Below are positions 24,501-32,918 of a stretch of DNA of 64,000 nt, piece by piece. Positions within the stretch are counted from its first letter, which is position 1, and each line of letters begins with the position of its first letter. The stretch spans positions 248,001 to 312,000 of the forward strand of contig NZ_BAAAYO010000002.1 of assembly GCF_039536325.1 (NCBI RefSeq), given 5' to 3'. A program made the position numbers and the translations under genes. The DNA is from Paenibacillus_AB hodogayensis (GTDB lineage Bacteria > Bacillota > Bacilli > Paenibacillales > NBRC-103111). The notes below the pieces were generated by a model. It worked only from the letters and a program-made list of their open reading frames with translations, was not told where the DNA came from and searched no databases.

Positions 24501-24603
24501 CGAAATCCCTCCATTTGGTTAAACCTCTGCCGCATCTGCGGCTTGCATATGTTGCTTTTCTGCCTTTTCGTCTAGGAATACGTCGCCACCAGCCATCGCT
24601 CAC
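24493..24603 (-). CDS. Candidate 36-aa leader ORF with tandem Trp codons, overlapping trpS
   Basis: GTG start nine bases after AAAGGAG, encoding MSDGWWRRIPRR and so on, with tandem UGG codons at positions 5-6 and a third Trp at position 31. The stop TAG overlaps the trpS start (ATGATTAG), so translation of the two would be coupled. It lies between the T-box terminator and trpS, as the rtpLP leader peptide does upstream of B. subtilis rtpA. A rival 25-codon frame (24519-24596, MAGGDVFLDE) has more protein-like composition but a poorly placed ribosome site. Coding status is unproven. Confidence 0.45.
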   Translation of the reverse strand: MSDGWWRRIPRRKGRKATYASRRCGRGLTKWRDFDD

Positions 24604-24655
24604 AAGCGATCACTCCTTTTTTCACAATTTGCCCCGCCTATCGGATGAAAAAACA

Positions 24656-24990
24656 AAAAAGAGCCCCCCGTCCCGGTAAAAAAGGACGGAGAACCCGCGG
24701 TGCCACCTTTGGTTAGTTTGCGCACGGCAAACTCGCTTTGTGCGGTACGGACAGACTTCCGGACTACGGCTCTCCTGACCCAGGAGCGCTGCCGTTCTAT
24801 GCCGTCTTCTGTCGATACCGTGCCTGTCGGATATCGGGCAGGCGTCCCGCCGGAGCCTAAGCCGTCCCGCGCGGCTCAATCGCCGCCTGCGGAACCGTTC
24901 GGTCCGGTCGCTCGGAAGTCCATTCAGCATGCCGTCCGCACCGGTTCGCACCTTCCACCGGCTCTCTGACGCTTTCGTCATGCTTACTCC
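24656..24990 (-). promoter_or_regulatory. T-box riboswitch leader of trpS (Trp specifier)
   Basis: On the minus strand AAAGGTGGCACCGCG is the T-box antiterminator bulge (about 24693-24708), followed by the terminator TTCTCCGTCC...GGGACGGGGGGCTCTTTTTT. Stem I begins with AGAGAGCCGGTGGA near 24965-24952. The specifier loop shows GAA-UGG-A, with UGG at 24922-24920, matching tRNA-Trp. Uncharged tRNA-Trp would stabilise the antiterminator and permit transcription of trpS. Confidence 0.93.
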
Positions 24991-25022
24991 TCTTCTTCAT
25001 CGCGAATGTGATGTAATTGATT

Positions 25023-25051
25023 ATTATAACGAAATGTATCATATTTTTCAA
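25023..25051 (-). promoter_or_regulatory. Predicted sigma-A promoter of the trpS T-box transcript
   Basis: TTGAAA and TATAAT on the minus strand with a 17-bp spacer, directly upstream of the leader. Confidence 0.8.
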
Positions 25052-25179
25052 GGCTTTTGCCCATGAAACTTTTTGCCAAATTCTGTCCGTTTTCAAAACT
25101 TTTCCGCGATCCTTGACGTCTAACTCATGTTCGGACACAATAGTAATATTGATCTTGGAAACGGGTGAAACGCACACAC

Positions 25180-26280
25180 ATGAAAGCTGTCAAATATGTC
25201 ATTGTCTACCTCATCGCCTTGCAATTGCTGCTGCCTCTAGCTTTCTCGCTTCCCGACGTGTACCACAACCGGATGGATTACAAACTGATGCTCGACAACA
25301 ATAACATGCACGACATCGATGCCGTGCTTCAGCAGGTCAAGCGGGACATCGACAAAAATGCCGGCGACGATTACATCATCGTGCTGGGCGATTCGATTTT
25401 CTACGGCAGTCCAGGCAACTCCGACCAGCCGTTCAACGTCTTCCTGCAGCAGAAGCCCGGTGCGCCGACCATCTATAACTTGGCTTTCCCGGCCATGCAG
25501 ATCGGCGATTTTTACGCGATGCTGCTCAAGCTGGACCATTTCGGCATCGGCACCGACCGGCTGCTGTTCAATATTCGCTACGCGAGTTTTATTCCCCGCG
25601 AGCCGGGACCGCGCGGCGTGTTTTGGCTGGCCGAAGACTTGCGCAAGCTCGATCCGGAGGCGTACCGGCACATTTTGCCGCAGCTGGAGGCCGCGGATTT
25701 CAAGACGCCGGACGATCCGTACGCTTATTTCCAGAGAGCGCTGCACGAAGACTGGCTGCCGCTGCTTTCGCTTATGCGCTATAAGGACTATTTCCGCGAT
25801 AACCTGTACGAGTGGTGGCTGACGACCGTACGGCGGCAGCAGCTTCCGGACGACGCCTTGGACGATTCCCGTGCCTGGTACATCAAGAAGGAATGGCAAG
25901 AATCGCTGGGAATCAACTACAACGAATTTCTTAGCGATCCGCAGTTGGTCGCGAGCTTCACGGACAAGCCGTTAGACTTGACCGAAGCGAACTGGGACGT
26001 CTATTTCCTGAACAAAATATTGGCCCGCCAGCAAGGCAAGCAAACCTGGGTCGTTCTGAGCGGCACCAACCACGACCTGATGAAGGAAGCAGTGTCCAAG
26101 CCCGGCTACAAGACGAATCTGGATGCGATCGACCGGATGATGGCAACCAAAAATGTCATTTACATCAATATGGAGGGCGTAATGGAAGGTGACTTCTTCT
26201 CCGACCATACGCACTTTACGCCGGAAGGGAACGCCAGACTGGCCGACCTGCTATGGCCGTATGTGCAGCAACGAAAATAA
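25180..26280 (+). CDS. Membrane-anchored SGNH/GDSL-type acyl-transfer protein (DltD/AlgX-like)
   Basis: 366 aa from ATG 25180; a GTG at 25165 is an alternative, neither has a strong ribosome site. The N-terminal hydrophobic segment (KYVIVYLIALQLLLPLAF) is a signal anchor. The domain outside carries the SGNH motifs: nucleophile Ser in VLGDSIFYG, Asn in SGTNHD, and the Asp/His pair in FSDHTHFTPEG. It is followed 48 bp later by an MBOAT acyltransferase gene. Such pairs O-acetylate exopolysaccharide or wall polymers: MBOAT exports the acyl group and the SGNH protein places it on the glycan. The polymer is not identified. Confidence 0.82.
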   Translation: MKAVKYVIVYLIALQLLLPLAFSLPDVYHNRMDYKLMLDNNNMHDIDAVLQQVKRDIDKNAGDDYIIVLGDSIFYGSPGNSDQPFNVFLQQKPGAPTIYNLAFPAMQIGDFYAMLLKLDHFGIGTDRLLFNIRYASFIPREPGPRGVFWLAEDLRKLDPEAYRHILPQLEAADFKTPDDPYAYFQRALHEDWLPLLSLMRYKDYFRDNLYEWWLTTVRRQQLPDDALDDSRAWYIKKEWQESLGINYNEFLSDPQLVASFTDKPLDLTEANWDVYFLNKILARQQGKQTWVVLSGTNHDLMKEAVSKPGYKTNLDAIDRMMATKNVIYINMEGVMEGDFFSDHTHFTPEGNARLADLLWPYVQQRK

Positions 26281-26328
26281 TAGCGAATGCCAACGTCTTA
26301 AGAATTCCGACCGGATAGGAGAACGACC

Positions 26329-27759
26329 ATGCTGTTCCACACTCCCGAGTTTATCGCCTTGATGCTCGTTTCGCTAGCGCTCTACTACGCGTTCCCGCGC
26401 TGGCGAGTTCCCGTGCTGACCGTGGCGAACATGATATTCTACGTCGTAGCCGGAGTAGGCAATCTGCTGCTGTTTCTGGCGATGACCGCTTTTACGTATT
26501 TCTGCTCGAAGGCGCTGCAAGGACCGCGCGGCCGCTTTTTTCTATGGTTCTCCATCGTCGTCAACGTGGCCAACCTGCTGTTTTTCAAATATACGACGTT
26601 TTTAATCCGCTCAATCGAGAATACGTTCTCGGTCCAGTTGTTGACGCAAGACTCGTTCATGCTGAAAATCGTCCTGCCGATCGGCATTTCCTTCTATACG
26701 TTCCAGATGATCGCGTACTTGGTCGACGTGTACAAAAAACGTTGGGAGCCGGCCCATTCGCTGCTGCGTTTCTGGGTGTTCATCTCCTTCTTCGCTCATT
26801 TGGTCGCAGGCCCCATTATGCGCGGCAAAGAGTTTATGCCGCAGATCGACAATTTAACCAAAATCCGCTTCAGCGCGGGCAACTTCCGGCTGGGCGCGTT
26901 TTTCCTGTCGCTCGGCATCTTCAAGAAGGTCGTGTTGGCCGATTACATTACGCCGCACGTCGACAGCTTTTTCGCGAATACCGCCGGGCTGTCCGGCTCC
27001 GAAGGCTGGGTGGCCGCTTACCTGTTCGCCTTTCAGATCTTTTTCGACTTCTCCGCCTACAGTGAAATGGCGCTTGGCATTGCCTACTTTTTCGGGATGG
27101 AGCTGGCGGTCAACTTCCGGACGCCGTATTTGAGCCAAAACCCGACAGAGTTTTGGCGCCGCTGGCATATTACGCTGTCGAACTGGATCAAGGACTATAT
27201 TTACATTCCGCTCGGCGGCTCGCGCAAGGGCGAAGTTCGACAATATACGAACCTGTTCATTGCCATGACGATATCCGGCATTTGGCACGGCGCCTCCTGG
27301 ACGTTCGTCGCCTGGGGGATGTTCTACGGCGCACTGGCCACGATCCATAAAATCTATATCATGCTCAAGGAAAAGCTCGGGCTGCAATCGCTGGACAAAA
27401 GCCGCATTTATCAAGGCATCGCCATTATCGTCTTTTTTCACATCACGTGCATCGCCTGGGTGCTGTTCCGGGTAAACGGCCTGCGCGAAGCGCTTTCGCT
27501 CATTGGCCGCATGCTGTCTCCAAGCGCGTTCAATCCTGCTCATTTCGCCGGGCTGCATTTTTTCCTGTTCATCGTGGCACTGCTGTTCGCGCTGCATATC
27601 GGCGAATATTTCCTGCACCGGAACCGGTCGGAGCTCGGCGTCTGGTGGCACCGCTATTTTCCGGCTCCCGTACGGGCCGTACTGTATACCGCCATCGCCG
27701 CCATTCTGATCCTCTACTTGAAGGGCGAGCAAAATACGTTCATCTATTTTCAATTTTAA
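26329..27759 (+). CDS. MBOAT-family O-acyltransferase
   Basis: 476 aa, about 11-12 membrane helices; ATG behind ATAGGAG. Clear AlgI/DltB-type features: VLPIGISFYTFQMIAYLVDVY, the RGKEFMPQI loop, NPTEFWRRWHITLSNWIKDYIYIPLGG, and the catalytic His in SGIWHGASWTFVAWG. Moves acyl (usually acetyl) groups across the membrane for transfer to surface polysaccharide. It forms an operon with the SGNH gene upstream and ends at a strong terminator. Confidence 0.93.
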   Translation: MLFHTPEFIALMLVSLALYYAFPRWRVPVLTVANMIFYVVAGVGNLLLFLAMTAFTYFCSKALQGPRGRFFLWFSIVVNVANLLFFKYTTFLIRSIENTFSVQLLTQDSFMLKIVLPIGISFYTFQMIAYLVDVYKKRWEPAHSLLRFWVFISFFAHLVAGPIMRGKEFMPQIDNLTKIRFSAGNFRLGAFFLSLGIFKKVVLADYITPHVDSFFANTAGLSGSEGWVAAYLFAFQIFFDFSAYSEMALGIAYFFGMELAVNFRTPYLSQNPTEFWRRWHITLSNWIKDYIYIPLGGSRKGEVRQYTNLFIAMTISGIWHGASWTFVAWGMFYGALATIHKIYIMLKEKLGLQSLDKSRIYQGIAIIVFFHITCIAWVLFRVNGLREALSLIGRMLSPSAFNPAHFAGLHFFLFIVALLFALHIGEYFLHRNRSELGVWWHRYFPAPVRAVLYTAIAAILILYLKGEQNTFIYFQF

Positions 27760-27799
27760 TAGGCCGGCCCCGGGGAGGCCACTGAAGAACTACTAAAGT

Positions 27800-27841
27800 A
27801 AAGGCACCTTACTCGTATTCAACGAGCAGGTGCCTTTTTTC
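27800..27841 (+). terminator. Terminator of the SGNH-MBOAT operon
   Basis: AAAGGCACCT...CTCG pairs with CGAG...AGGTGCC, followed by TTTTTT. Confidence 0.92.
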
Positions 27842-27952
27842 TATGTTTCTCCCCTATCTTTCCAGTACCTTTTAAAGGTCACCTAGACTTTCTTGAATGG
27901 CTTCATTTTTATCAGGGGTATTTTTACATCGGTCAAAATTGACAAAATACCG

Positions 27953-27964
27953 GAACATTTGTTC
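27953..27964. promoter_or_regulatory. Candidate LexA (SOS) box upstream of the tailspike-like gene
   Basis: GAACATTTGTTC matches the Bacillus SOS-box core GAAC-N4-GTTC exactly; the wider arms are GGAACA and TGTTCC. It sits just downstream of TTGACA (27939-27944) and just upstream of GATAAT (27971-27976), although those two hexamers are too far apart (26 bp) to be a standard promoter pair. Confidence 0.5.
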
Positions 27965-27998
27965 CTATGGGATAATTATAGAAAAGGAGGTGGAGTCC

Positions 27999-28067
27999 TT
28001 GCATAAAGGAAATGAAGCGGCAGCAGTTCTTTTCGCATCAGCGAGACGGCGCCTTGTCCGTCAATAG
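27999..28067 (+). CDS. 22-aa leader ORF upstream of the tailspike-like gene
   Basis: TTG start eight bases after a perfect AAGGAGG, encoding MHKGNEAAAVLFASARRRLVRQ in two stretches (HKGNEAAAVLF, ASARRRLVRQ), stopping 36 bp before the next gene. The ribosome site is stronger than that of the large gene, so a regulatory or coupling role is possible. It has no recognisable homologue and may be only a translated leader. Confidence 0.4.
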   Translation: MHKGNEAAAVLFASARRRLVRQ

Positions 28068-28103
28068 ACAAGTACCAATCAAACAAAAGGAGTGTGTAAA
28101 CGA

Positions 28104-31100
28104 ATGGACATAATCGAACGTGCTTTAGAGCAGGATGCGCAGAATTACGCAGTGTCCAACACGTCGCTGCTGAACGTTAAGGAGTACGGTCTGATTGGTG
28201 ACGGTGTTGCAGACGATACGGCCGCTATCAAAGCGCTCGCTACCTACGTCAACGCTAACTCGGCTACATTAGCTGGCCTGTACTTTCCTCCCGGCATCTA
28301 TAACGTTGGATTGGAAGACCGTTTCTCCTTGTTCCGTATCAGTAATTCGCTCGGCTTTACGATCAAAGGAGCGGGCGCATTCATCAGGCGGACGATTGAC
28401 CACGATCCGGATCAATACGCTTGGTTGTTCAGCTTTTACAACAGCTCCAGTATAGACATCAACGGCTTAAAAGTAGATTCCAAGTTTACCAAAGACCTTG
28501 CCGAGGACGTTGACGATGGAACGAACAGGGGTTATATCGCATTTCAGTTTGTGGACAACAACAAGAATATTAACATAAGTAACGTGGAAATTGTCGACAA
28601 CTACCGCCTGGCTAACTTTCAAGGTTCCAACGCTACCTCCACCAATAGGGACATAACGATCAAGGGGCGGGCCGTAAGATGCGAATACGGCGTAAATTTC
28701 CAAAACTCTGGAGACAACGCCAAGATCCAAATCTACGGCGAACATTGCCACCGCATCTATTACATTTACGGGGTGAATAACCACCAAACTCAGGTGCACT
28801 CCTATAATCCGCGTACCGTAACGGCTATGATAGGCGCTGAGGATAAGGACACCTATAACATCCAGTTAAAGGCGACTATACACTACACAAACGACCCTGC
28901 TCACATGGCTAAGAGCGGCGGCCAAGTCGACATATACCCGCAAGCTAGGTCAGGCAAGACCACTGTCGGTAACGTTAACAAGTTGGACCTGGACGTAACG
29001 GTCATAGACACCGGAACCACGTTACACTCCTACAGACCCGTGGTAAGTTTCGGCAGTAATAAAAACCACGGAGCCGTTTTAGACCCCGGAGGCATTAACA
29101 ATGTTACCGTGAAGGCCGACGTACGCGGATGGAGAGGTAACGCGCAGTATAGACCGGCTATAGGGTTTGCGGAACTTACCGGTTATGACGCTGACGGCGT
29201 ACCCCAGTTCCCTACGAACTCCAGCGGAAATTGGGTTGAGCCGAAATTGTCTGACATTACCATCGACGCTGTTGTGCACACGCGAAACGCCGGGACTTCG
29301 CGCAAGAACACTATGGAATTATCGATGTCTAAGCTCACCGGAATGTTCCGCGTTAACTTCTCCGGCAACATGAGCCCGGACGTCCGGAACGTAGGCACGA
29401 CCGGTAAGATTATCTTCGAGAATATTAACTTGACGACGGAAGCCGGTATGGTTGGCAACGGACCGCCTACGTTGAACCACGATTACATCAAGAACAGCGT
29501 TAATCACGTAATCAAGAACCTATACGAGCAGACGCCGGGCACGATACCGGCCGCGACCAAGGTTAAGTACCTTCAACGCGATATGTTGAACGTTAGGGAC
29601 TTCGGAGCTAAAGGCGATGGAGAAACGGACGACACAGCCGCTATCCAAGCCGCCATGAACGCATTATCGGGCGGCGGTACGCTTTATTTCGACAAGAACC
29701 GTACGTATCGTATCTCACGTGAATTACGTCCGATTGCGAAAACCGTCATAGAGGGAAATAACGCTGTTTTGAAGCGTATCGACGAGGTGCGCACCACCAC
29801 GACTACCGCCGTTTCCACGACGACTGGTGCCGCCTTCTCCTTCACTGTAGCGAACGTAACCGGATTCCGAGTAGGTCAGCGTGTAATGCTGATCAATGGT
29901 ACTACCTATTCTCGCGATAACCTGGAGATTAGGTCCATTACAGGCAATGAGATTACTGTGTCCAACTCCCGCAGTGGAGAGACTTTTCCAATCGGAACGG
30001 TTGTGCAAACGGCAACGTATATGCTAATGCTGCCTGCTGACGGAAGCGTTCAAAATTTGCGGTTTGACGGAAACCGCGCTAACCAAACAACGGCGCGTTG
30101 GGACCATCATTACGAGCTTATTATTTCCGATCGGTGTAGCGTACGGGATTGTTATTTTGTAGACGCGCCAGCGGACGCAATCCTTGTCAACGGAATTCAC
30201 ACAAAGATCGTAGGTAACTATATCAATGGTATCGGCGGAAACGGCATCCACTTTAGCGGGGCGACCTACTCGCTGTGCCGGGACAATTACGTGGCAAATA
30301 CCAACCTCAATAATACGGTGGGTCATGATGACGGGGCGATTATTCTCTCTAACCTGTGCGGTGACTTGGTGATTGATGGAAACTATATGGAAAACTGCAA
30401 AGCGGGTATAGGGTCCGTCGATTACGACGGCAACAGCGATTTGACGATAACCAACAACATCATTCGCAATGCGACGACACAAGCAATGGACATTGAGCGT
30501 GTTGCTCCGGACGGTGCGCCGCGCAACCTAATCATAACGGGCAACCGCATTTACAACTCTGTTTATTTTGGGGTTAATAACCGTTCAGCCGGGCTCACTT
30601 ATGCAATCAAAAACGTAGTTGTCGCCAACAATTACTTTTTTGACACACGAGTTCGCGTGATCAACAGCGACCATATTGTACTGTCCGATAATGTGATTGA
30701 GTACACGGGGAGCAACTGGGCAGTCGAGTTGAGCGAGTCCTCCAACATTGTCGTAAAAGGTAATCTGATTACTGGCGGAACGTACGGCATTTACGTACAA
30801 GGGGCGTTATGCAAAAGCATTACAATCACCGATAACAACATTGACGGCCAGAACACCGGCGGGGTATTTATCAAAGACACGCCAGTCGATACCTTGACGA
30901 TTGCCGGTAACTCGATTACCAATACTGCAACGGCTCTTGCTGCCTACACAGGCATCACGCTCAAGCCAAAGGTCTTTGCAACGGGCAACAACATTACGCT
31001 GCTGCAAGGGGCGTCCGGCATCGCAACGGCGAGCGATACCGTGACAGCGAACAACAAAATCATTACGCCGAATGGGGTGCCTAGTCTTAATGTAGCCGCG

Positions 31101-31205
31101 GGGCAGACTGGTACGGTCATGCAAAGTAACTACACCAATCGCGCGATATCCAAGCCTGCCGGGGATACAAACCCCGACGTTAATAACGTCATTATTGCAA
31201 ATTAA
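28104..31205 (+). CDS. Phage tailspike-like protein with two pectate-lyase-3 beta-helix domains
   Basis: 1,033 aa from the ATG behind AAAGGAG (11-base spacing); a GTG at 28092 is less likely. No signal peptide. Two successive Pectate_lyase_3/parallel beta-helix domains each begin with the family hallmark: LNVKEYGLIGDGVADDTAAI (about residue 22) and LNVRDFGAKGDGETDDTAAI (about residue 494). Residues 650-950 carry beta-helix rungs of the type NxIxxxxxGI. A short N-terminal helix (MDIIERALEQDAQNYAVSN) resembles virion-attachment leaders of tailspikes. Asn/Thr-rich composition and lower GC than the flanks suggest transfer. It likely binds or cleaves a surface polysaccharide. No other phage gene is adjacent, so it is a lone moron-like gene or a domesticated depolymerase. 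Confidence 0.82.
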   Translation: MDIIERALEQDAQNYAVSNTSLLNVKEYGLIGDGVADDTAAIKALATYVNANSATLAGLYFPPGIYNVGLEDRFSLFRISNSLGFTIKGAGAFIRRTIDHDPDQYAWLFSFYNSSSIDINGLKVDSKFTKDLAEDVDDGTNRGYIAFQFVDNNKNINISNVEIVDNYRLANFQGSNATSTNRDITIKGRAVRCEYGVNFQNSGDNAKIQIYGEHCHRIYYIYGVNNHQTQVHSYNPRTVTAMIGAEDKDTYNIQLKATIHYTNDPAHMAKSGGQVDIYPQARSGKTTVGNVNKLDLDVTVIDTGTTLHSYRPVVSFGSNKNHGAVLDPGGINNVTVKADVRGWRGNAQYRPAIGFAELTGYDADGVPQFPTNSSGNWVEPKLSDITIDAVVHTRNAGTSRKNTMELSMSKLTGMFRVNFSGNMSPDVRNVGTTGKIIFENINLTTEAGMVGNGPPTLNHDYIKNSVNHVIKNLYEQTPGTIPAATKVKYLQRDMLNVRDFGAKGDGETDDTAAIQAAMNALSGGGTLYFDKNRTYRISRELRPIAKTVIEGNNAVLKRIDEVRTTTTTAVSTTTGAAFSFTVANVTGFRVGQRVMLINGTTYSRDNLEIRSITGNEITVSNSRSGETFPIGTVVQTATYMLMLPADGSVQNLRFDGNRANQTTARWDHHYELIISDRCSVRDCYFVDAPADAILVNGIHTKIVGNYINGIGGNGIHFSGATYSLCRDNYVANTNLNNTVGHDDGAIILSNLCGDLVIDGNYMENCKAGIGSVDYDGNSDLTITNNIIRNATTQAMDIERVAPDGAPRNLIITGNRIYNSVYFGVNNRSAGLTYAIKNVVVANNYFFDTRVRVINSDHIVLSDNVIEYTGSNWAVELSESSNIVVKGNLITGGTYGIYVQGALCKSITITDNNIDGQNTGGVFIKDTPVDTLTIAGNSITNTATALAAYTGITLKPKVFATGNNITLLQGASGIATASDTVTANNKIITPNGVPSLNVAAGQTGTVMQSNYTNRAISKPAGDTNPDVNNVIIAN

Positions 31206-31254
31206 AGCTCCGGGAAATCCGAGGCTCACTGAAAAAACACGTTTTTCCGTTACG

Positions 31255-31297
31255 AAAAGACCGTTTAAAGCCATCCCAGGCCAAAAACGGTCTTTTT
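31255..31297 (+). terminator. Terminator of the tailspike-like gene
   Basis: AAAAGACCGTTT pairs with AAACGGTCTTTTT around a 17-base loop. Confidence 0.9.
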
Positions 31298-31389
31298 GCA
31301 TCATTGTAAGAAGGGAGAGGACTTTTTACTGGCCTCCCCCCGGGGCCCGCTTTTGCTTGTAGTTGCTATCCGCTCACTTATGCTCTGGC

Positions 31390-31533
31390 TTAAATTTGGC
31401 TTTCGATCGTCGCGCAATATTGCTTGATTTTCGACACTTCGTTGCGGATCGCGTCTTCCGTCACCATGTTTTGCAGCTTGCTGCAGCTTTCTGCGATTTT
31501 TTGCGCTTGCTGCTTCACCTGTTGGCTTGCCAT
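31390..31533 (-). CDS. 47-aa hypothetical helical protein
   Basis: ATG behind a textbook AGGAGGTGA site. The peptide MASQQVKQQAQ...IESQI is predicted to be almost entirely helical with Gln/Lys/Glu-rich heptads and two cysteines (AESCSKL, KQYCATI) that could form a disulfide or bind metal. No known family. It is divergent from the 103-aa gene at 31759 and has no visible partner. Confidence 0.72.
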   Translation of the reverse strand: MASQQVKQQAQKIAESCSKLQNMVTEDAIRNEVSKIKQYCATIESQI

Positions 31534-31758
31534 CGGTTTCACCTCCTGACGTTCCACCCGTTAGCCTGTGTCACGACAGCCCCCGCTATTCGCCCTCCGG
31601 CTTATTTTACAGGTAAAGGATACGAGTAGGGTGTCATCATTCCGCCATGAAGTTGACTCGATTCCGACATAGCCCGCGGCCCCAGTCCGAAGCGCTGCAA
31701 GGTATAATGAAATCAGGAAGTTCCCACGATGGGTTACCTTGCACAAGGAGGGATCAGG

Positions 31759-32070
31759 ATGGAAGCATCTGTAAACACTCGCGAAGAAACGCTGCGTACG
31801 GAAGAACCGGCTGTATTCGATCCATTTTATGCAGAGTTCAAGCTTGCCGACGATTTGCCGCAATGGCTAAAGCTCCGGTACGACATATGCGCCTTGCTGG
31901 AGAAGCTGATGGCGAGCAAACATCTGTTGAATCCTGCCGACATCGACATTAGTATGAAGGCGATCAACGACCGTATAGCCGCTTACAACATTCATGTCCC
32001 CAACGCCTACTTATGTAAAACATCCATAACCCCGGATAATTGGATCGAAGAATATGAAGCTTGGCAATAA
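31759..32070 (+). CDS. 103-aa hypothetical protein
   Basis: ATG 31759 lies six bases after AAGGAGGG; an earlier in-frame ATG (31729) lacks a site. Acidic, mainly helical, no signal peptide or membrane segment. Motifs that can be quoted: FDPFYAEFKLADDLPQWLKL and a C-terminal PDNWIEEYEAW. Not recognised. Followed directly by a terminator, so it is a single-gene unit. Confidence 0.75.
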   Translation: MEASVNTREETLRTEEPAVFDPFYAEFKLADDLPQWLKLRYDICALLEKLMASKHLLNPADIDISMKAINDRIAAYNIHVPNAYLCKTSITPDNWIEEYEAWQ

Positions 32071-32080
32071 AGGCCTTTCA

Positions 32081-32107
32081 GGAGCTCGGGAGAGAGCTCC
32101 TTTTTTT
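32081..32107 (+). terminator. Terminator of the 103-aa gene
   Basis: GGAGCTC-GGGAGA-GAGCTCC followed by TTTTTTT. Confidence 0.9.
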
Positions 32108-32131
32108 GTTGCTTCGCAAGCCTCCACCCTT

Positions 32132-32782
32132 TTACAAGCCCTTCACAAAAATCCGGCATATCCCTTCCATGAACCGCTTCTTGTCATACCCCAGCACATC
32201 CCGGTGATACAAATATTGATTAGGGCTAACGGCGACCAGCAATGTATTGACCGTTAAAGGAATGTCAATATCGCGAATTTCCCCCTGCTCCACGGCGCGG
32301 GCAAGCAGCGGCTGCAGCAAATCGTGCATGGTCCGGAAGAAAGGCTTTTGGTAAATGGTGTGGCTTTTTTTCTCGACGTACATCGAATGAATCGTATGCA
32401 GCAAAGAAGCCTTCTGATCGATGAAATCGATCGACAGGCTTATAATGTCGGACAGCTGCCGCATCGCCGGCGTGCTCGGATCGGCTTCAGCCACACTCTC
32501 CCCGAGAGATTGCAAAAACGTGTCGACCGTCGTTTGCATAAGATCACTGCACACCTCACCCAGATGCGCATACCGTCTGTACAACGTTCCTTGGCCGACG
32601 CCCGCCTCCTGGGCGATTTGATACATCGTGACGCACTCCGTGCCCCTTCTCTCGATCAGGTCGCTGGCTGTAGCCAGAATACGCCTACGGTATTCCGTGT
32701 CGCGCTCCTCGCGACGGCTGCCGGGCGCTGCGGATTCCTTGGTATCCGGCAGTGTGTCTTGCTCGTCATTCGGTTGTTTCAT
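32132..32782 (-). CDS. TetR/AcrR-family repressor
   Basis: 216 aa; ATG behind GTAAGGAGG. The N-terminal HTH (about residues 28-75: RRILATASDLIERRGTE, then YQIAQEAGVGQGTLYRRY) is typical TetR_N; the rest is a helical ligand-binding and dimerisation domain. The gene diverges from a DHA2 drug-efflux gene across two copies of a perfect 14-bp palindrome, so the usual logic applies: it represses the pump, and probably itself, until a drug-like ligand binds. Confidence 0.92.
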   Translation of the reverse strand: MKQPNDEQDTLPDTKESAAPGSRREERDTEYRRRILATASDLIERRGTECVTMYQIAQEAGVGQGTLYRRYAHLGEVCSDLMQTTVDTFLQSLGESVAEADPSTPAMRQLSDIISLSIDFIDQKASLLHTIHSMYVEKKSHTIYQKPFFRTMHDLLQPLLARAVEQGEIRDIDIPLTVNTLLVAVSPNQYLYHRDVLGYDKKRFMEGICRIFVKGL

Positions 32783-32821
32783 GGCGAATCCTCCTTACAA
32801 CAAGCTTAACCAAATAAACAA

Positions 32822-32872
32822 TTGACATTGCGGACAATTGTCCGTAATATGATGGTTGCGGACAATTGTCCG
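32822..32872 (+). promoter_or_regulatory. Efflux-gene promoter with two TetR-type operators
   Basis: TTGACA (32822-32827) and TAATAT (32845-32850) are 17 bp apart. The perfect palindrome CGGACAATTGTCCG fills this spacer (32831-32844) and recurs at 32859-32872, over the expected transcription start. Centres are 28 bp apart. Occupation by the adjacent TetR protein would block RNA polymerase. Confidence 0.9.
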
Positions 32873-32918
32873 TTTCCATTATACCATAGACAAATGGATC
32901 GGGTAAGGAGGAGCAGTT

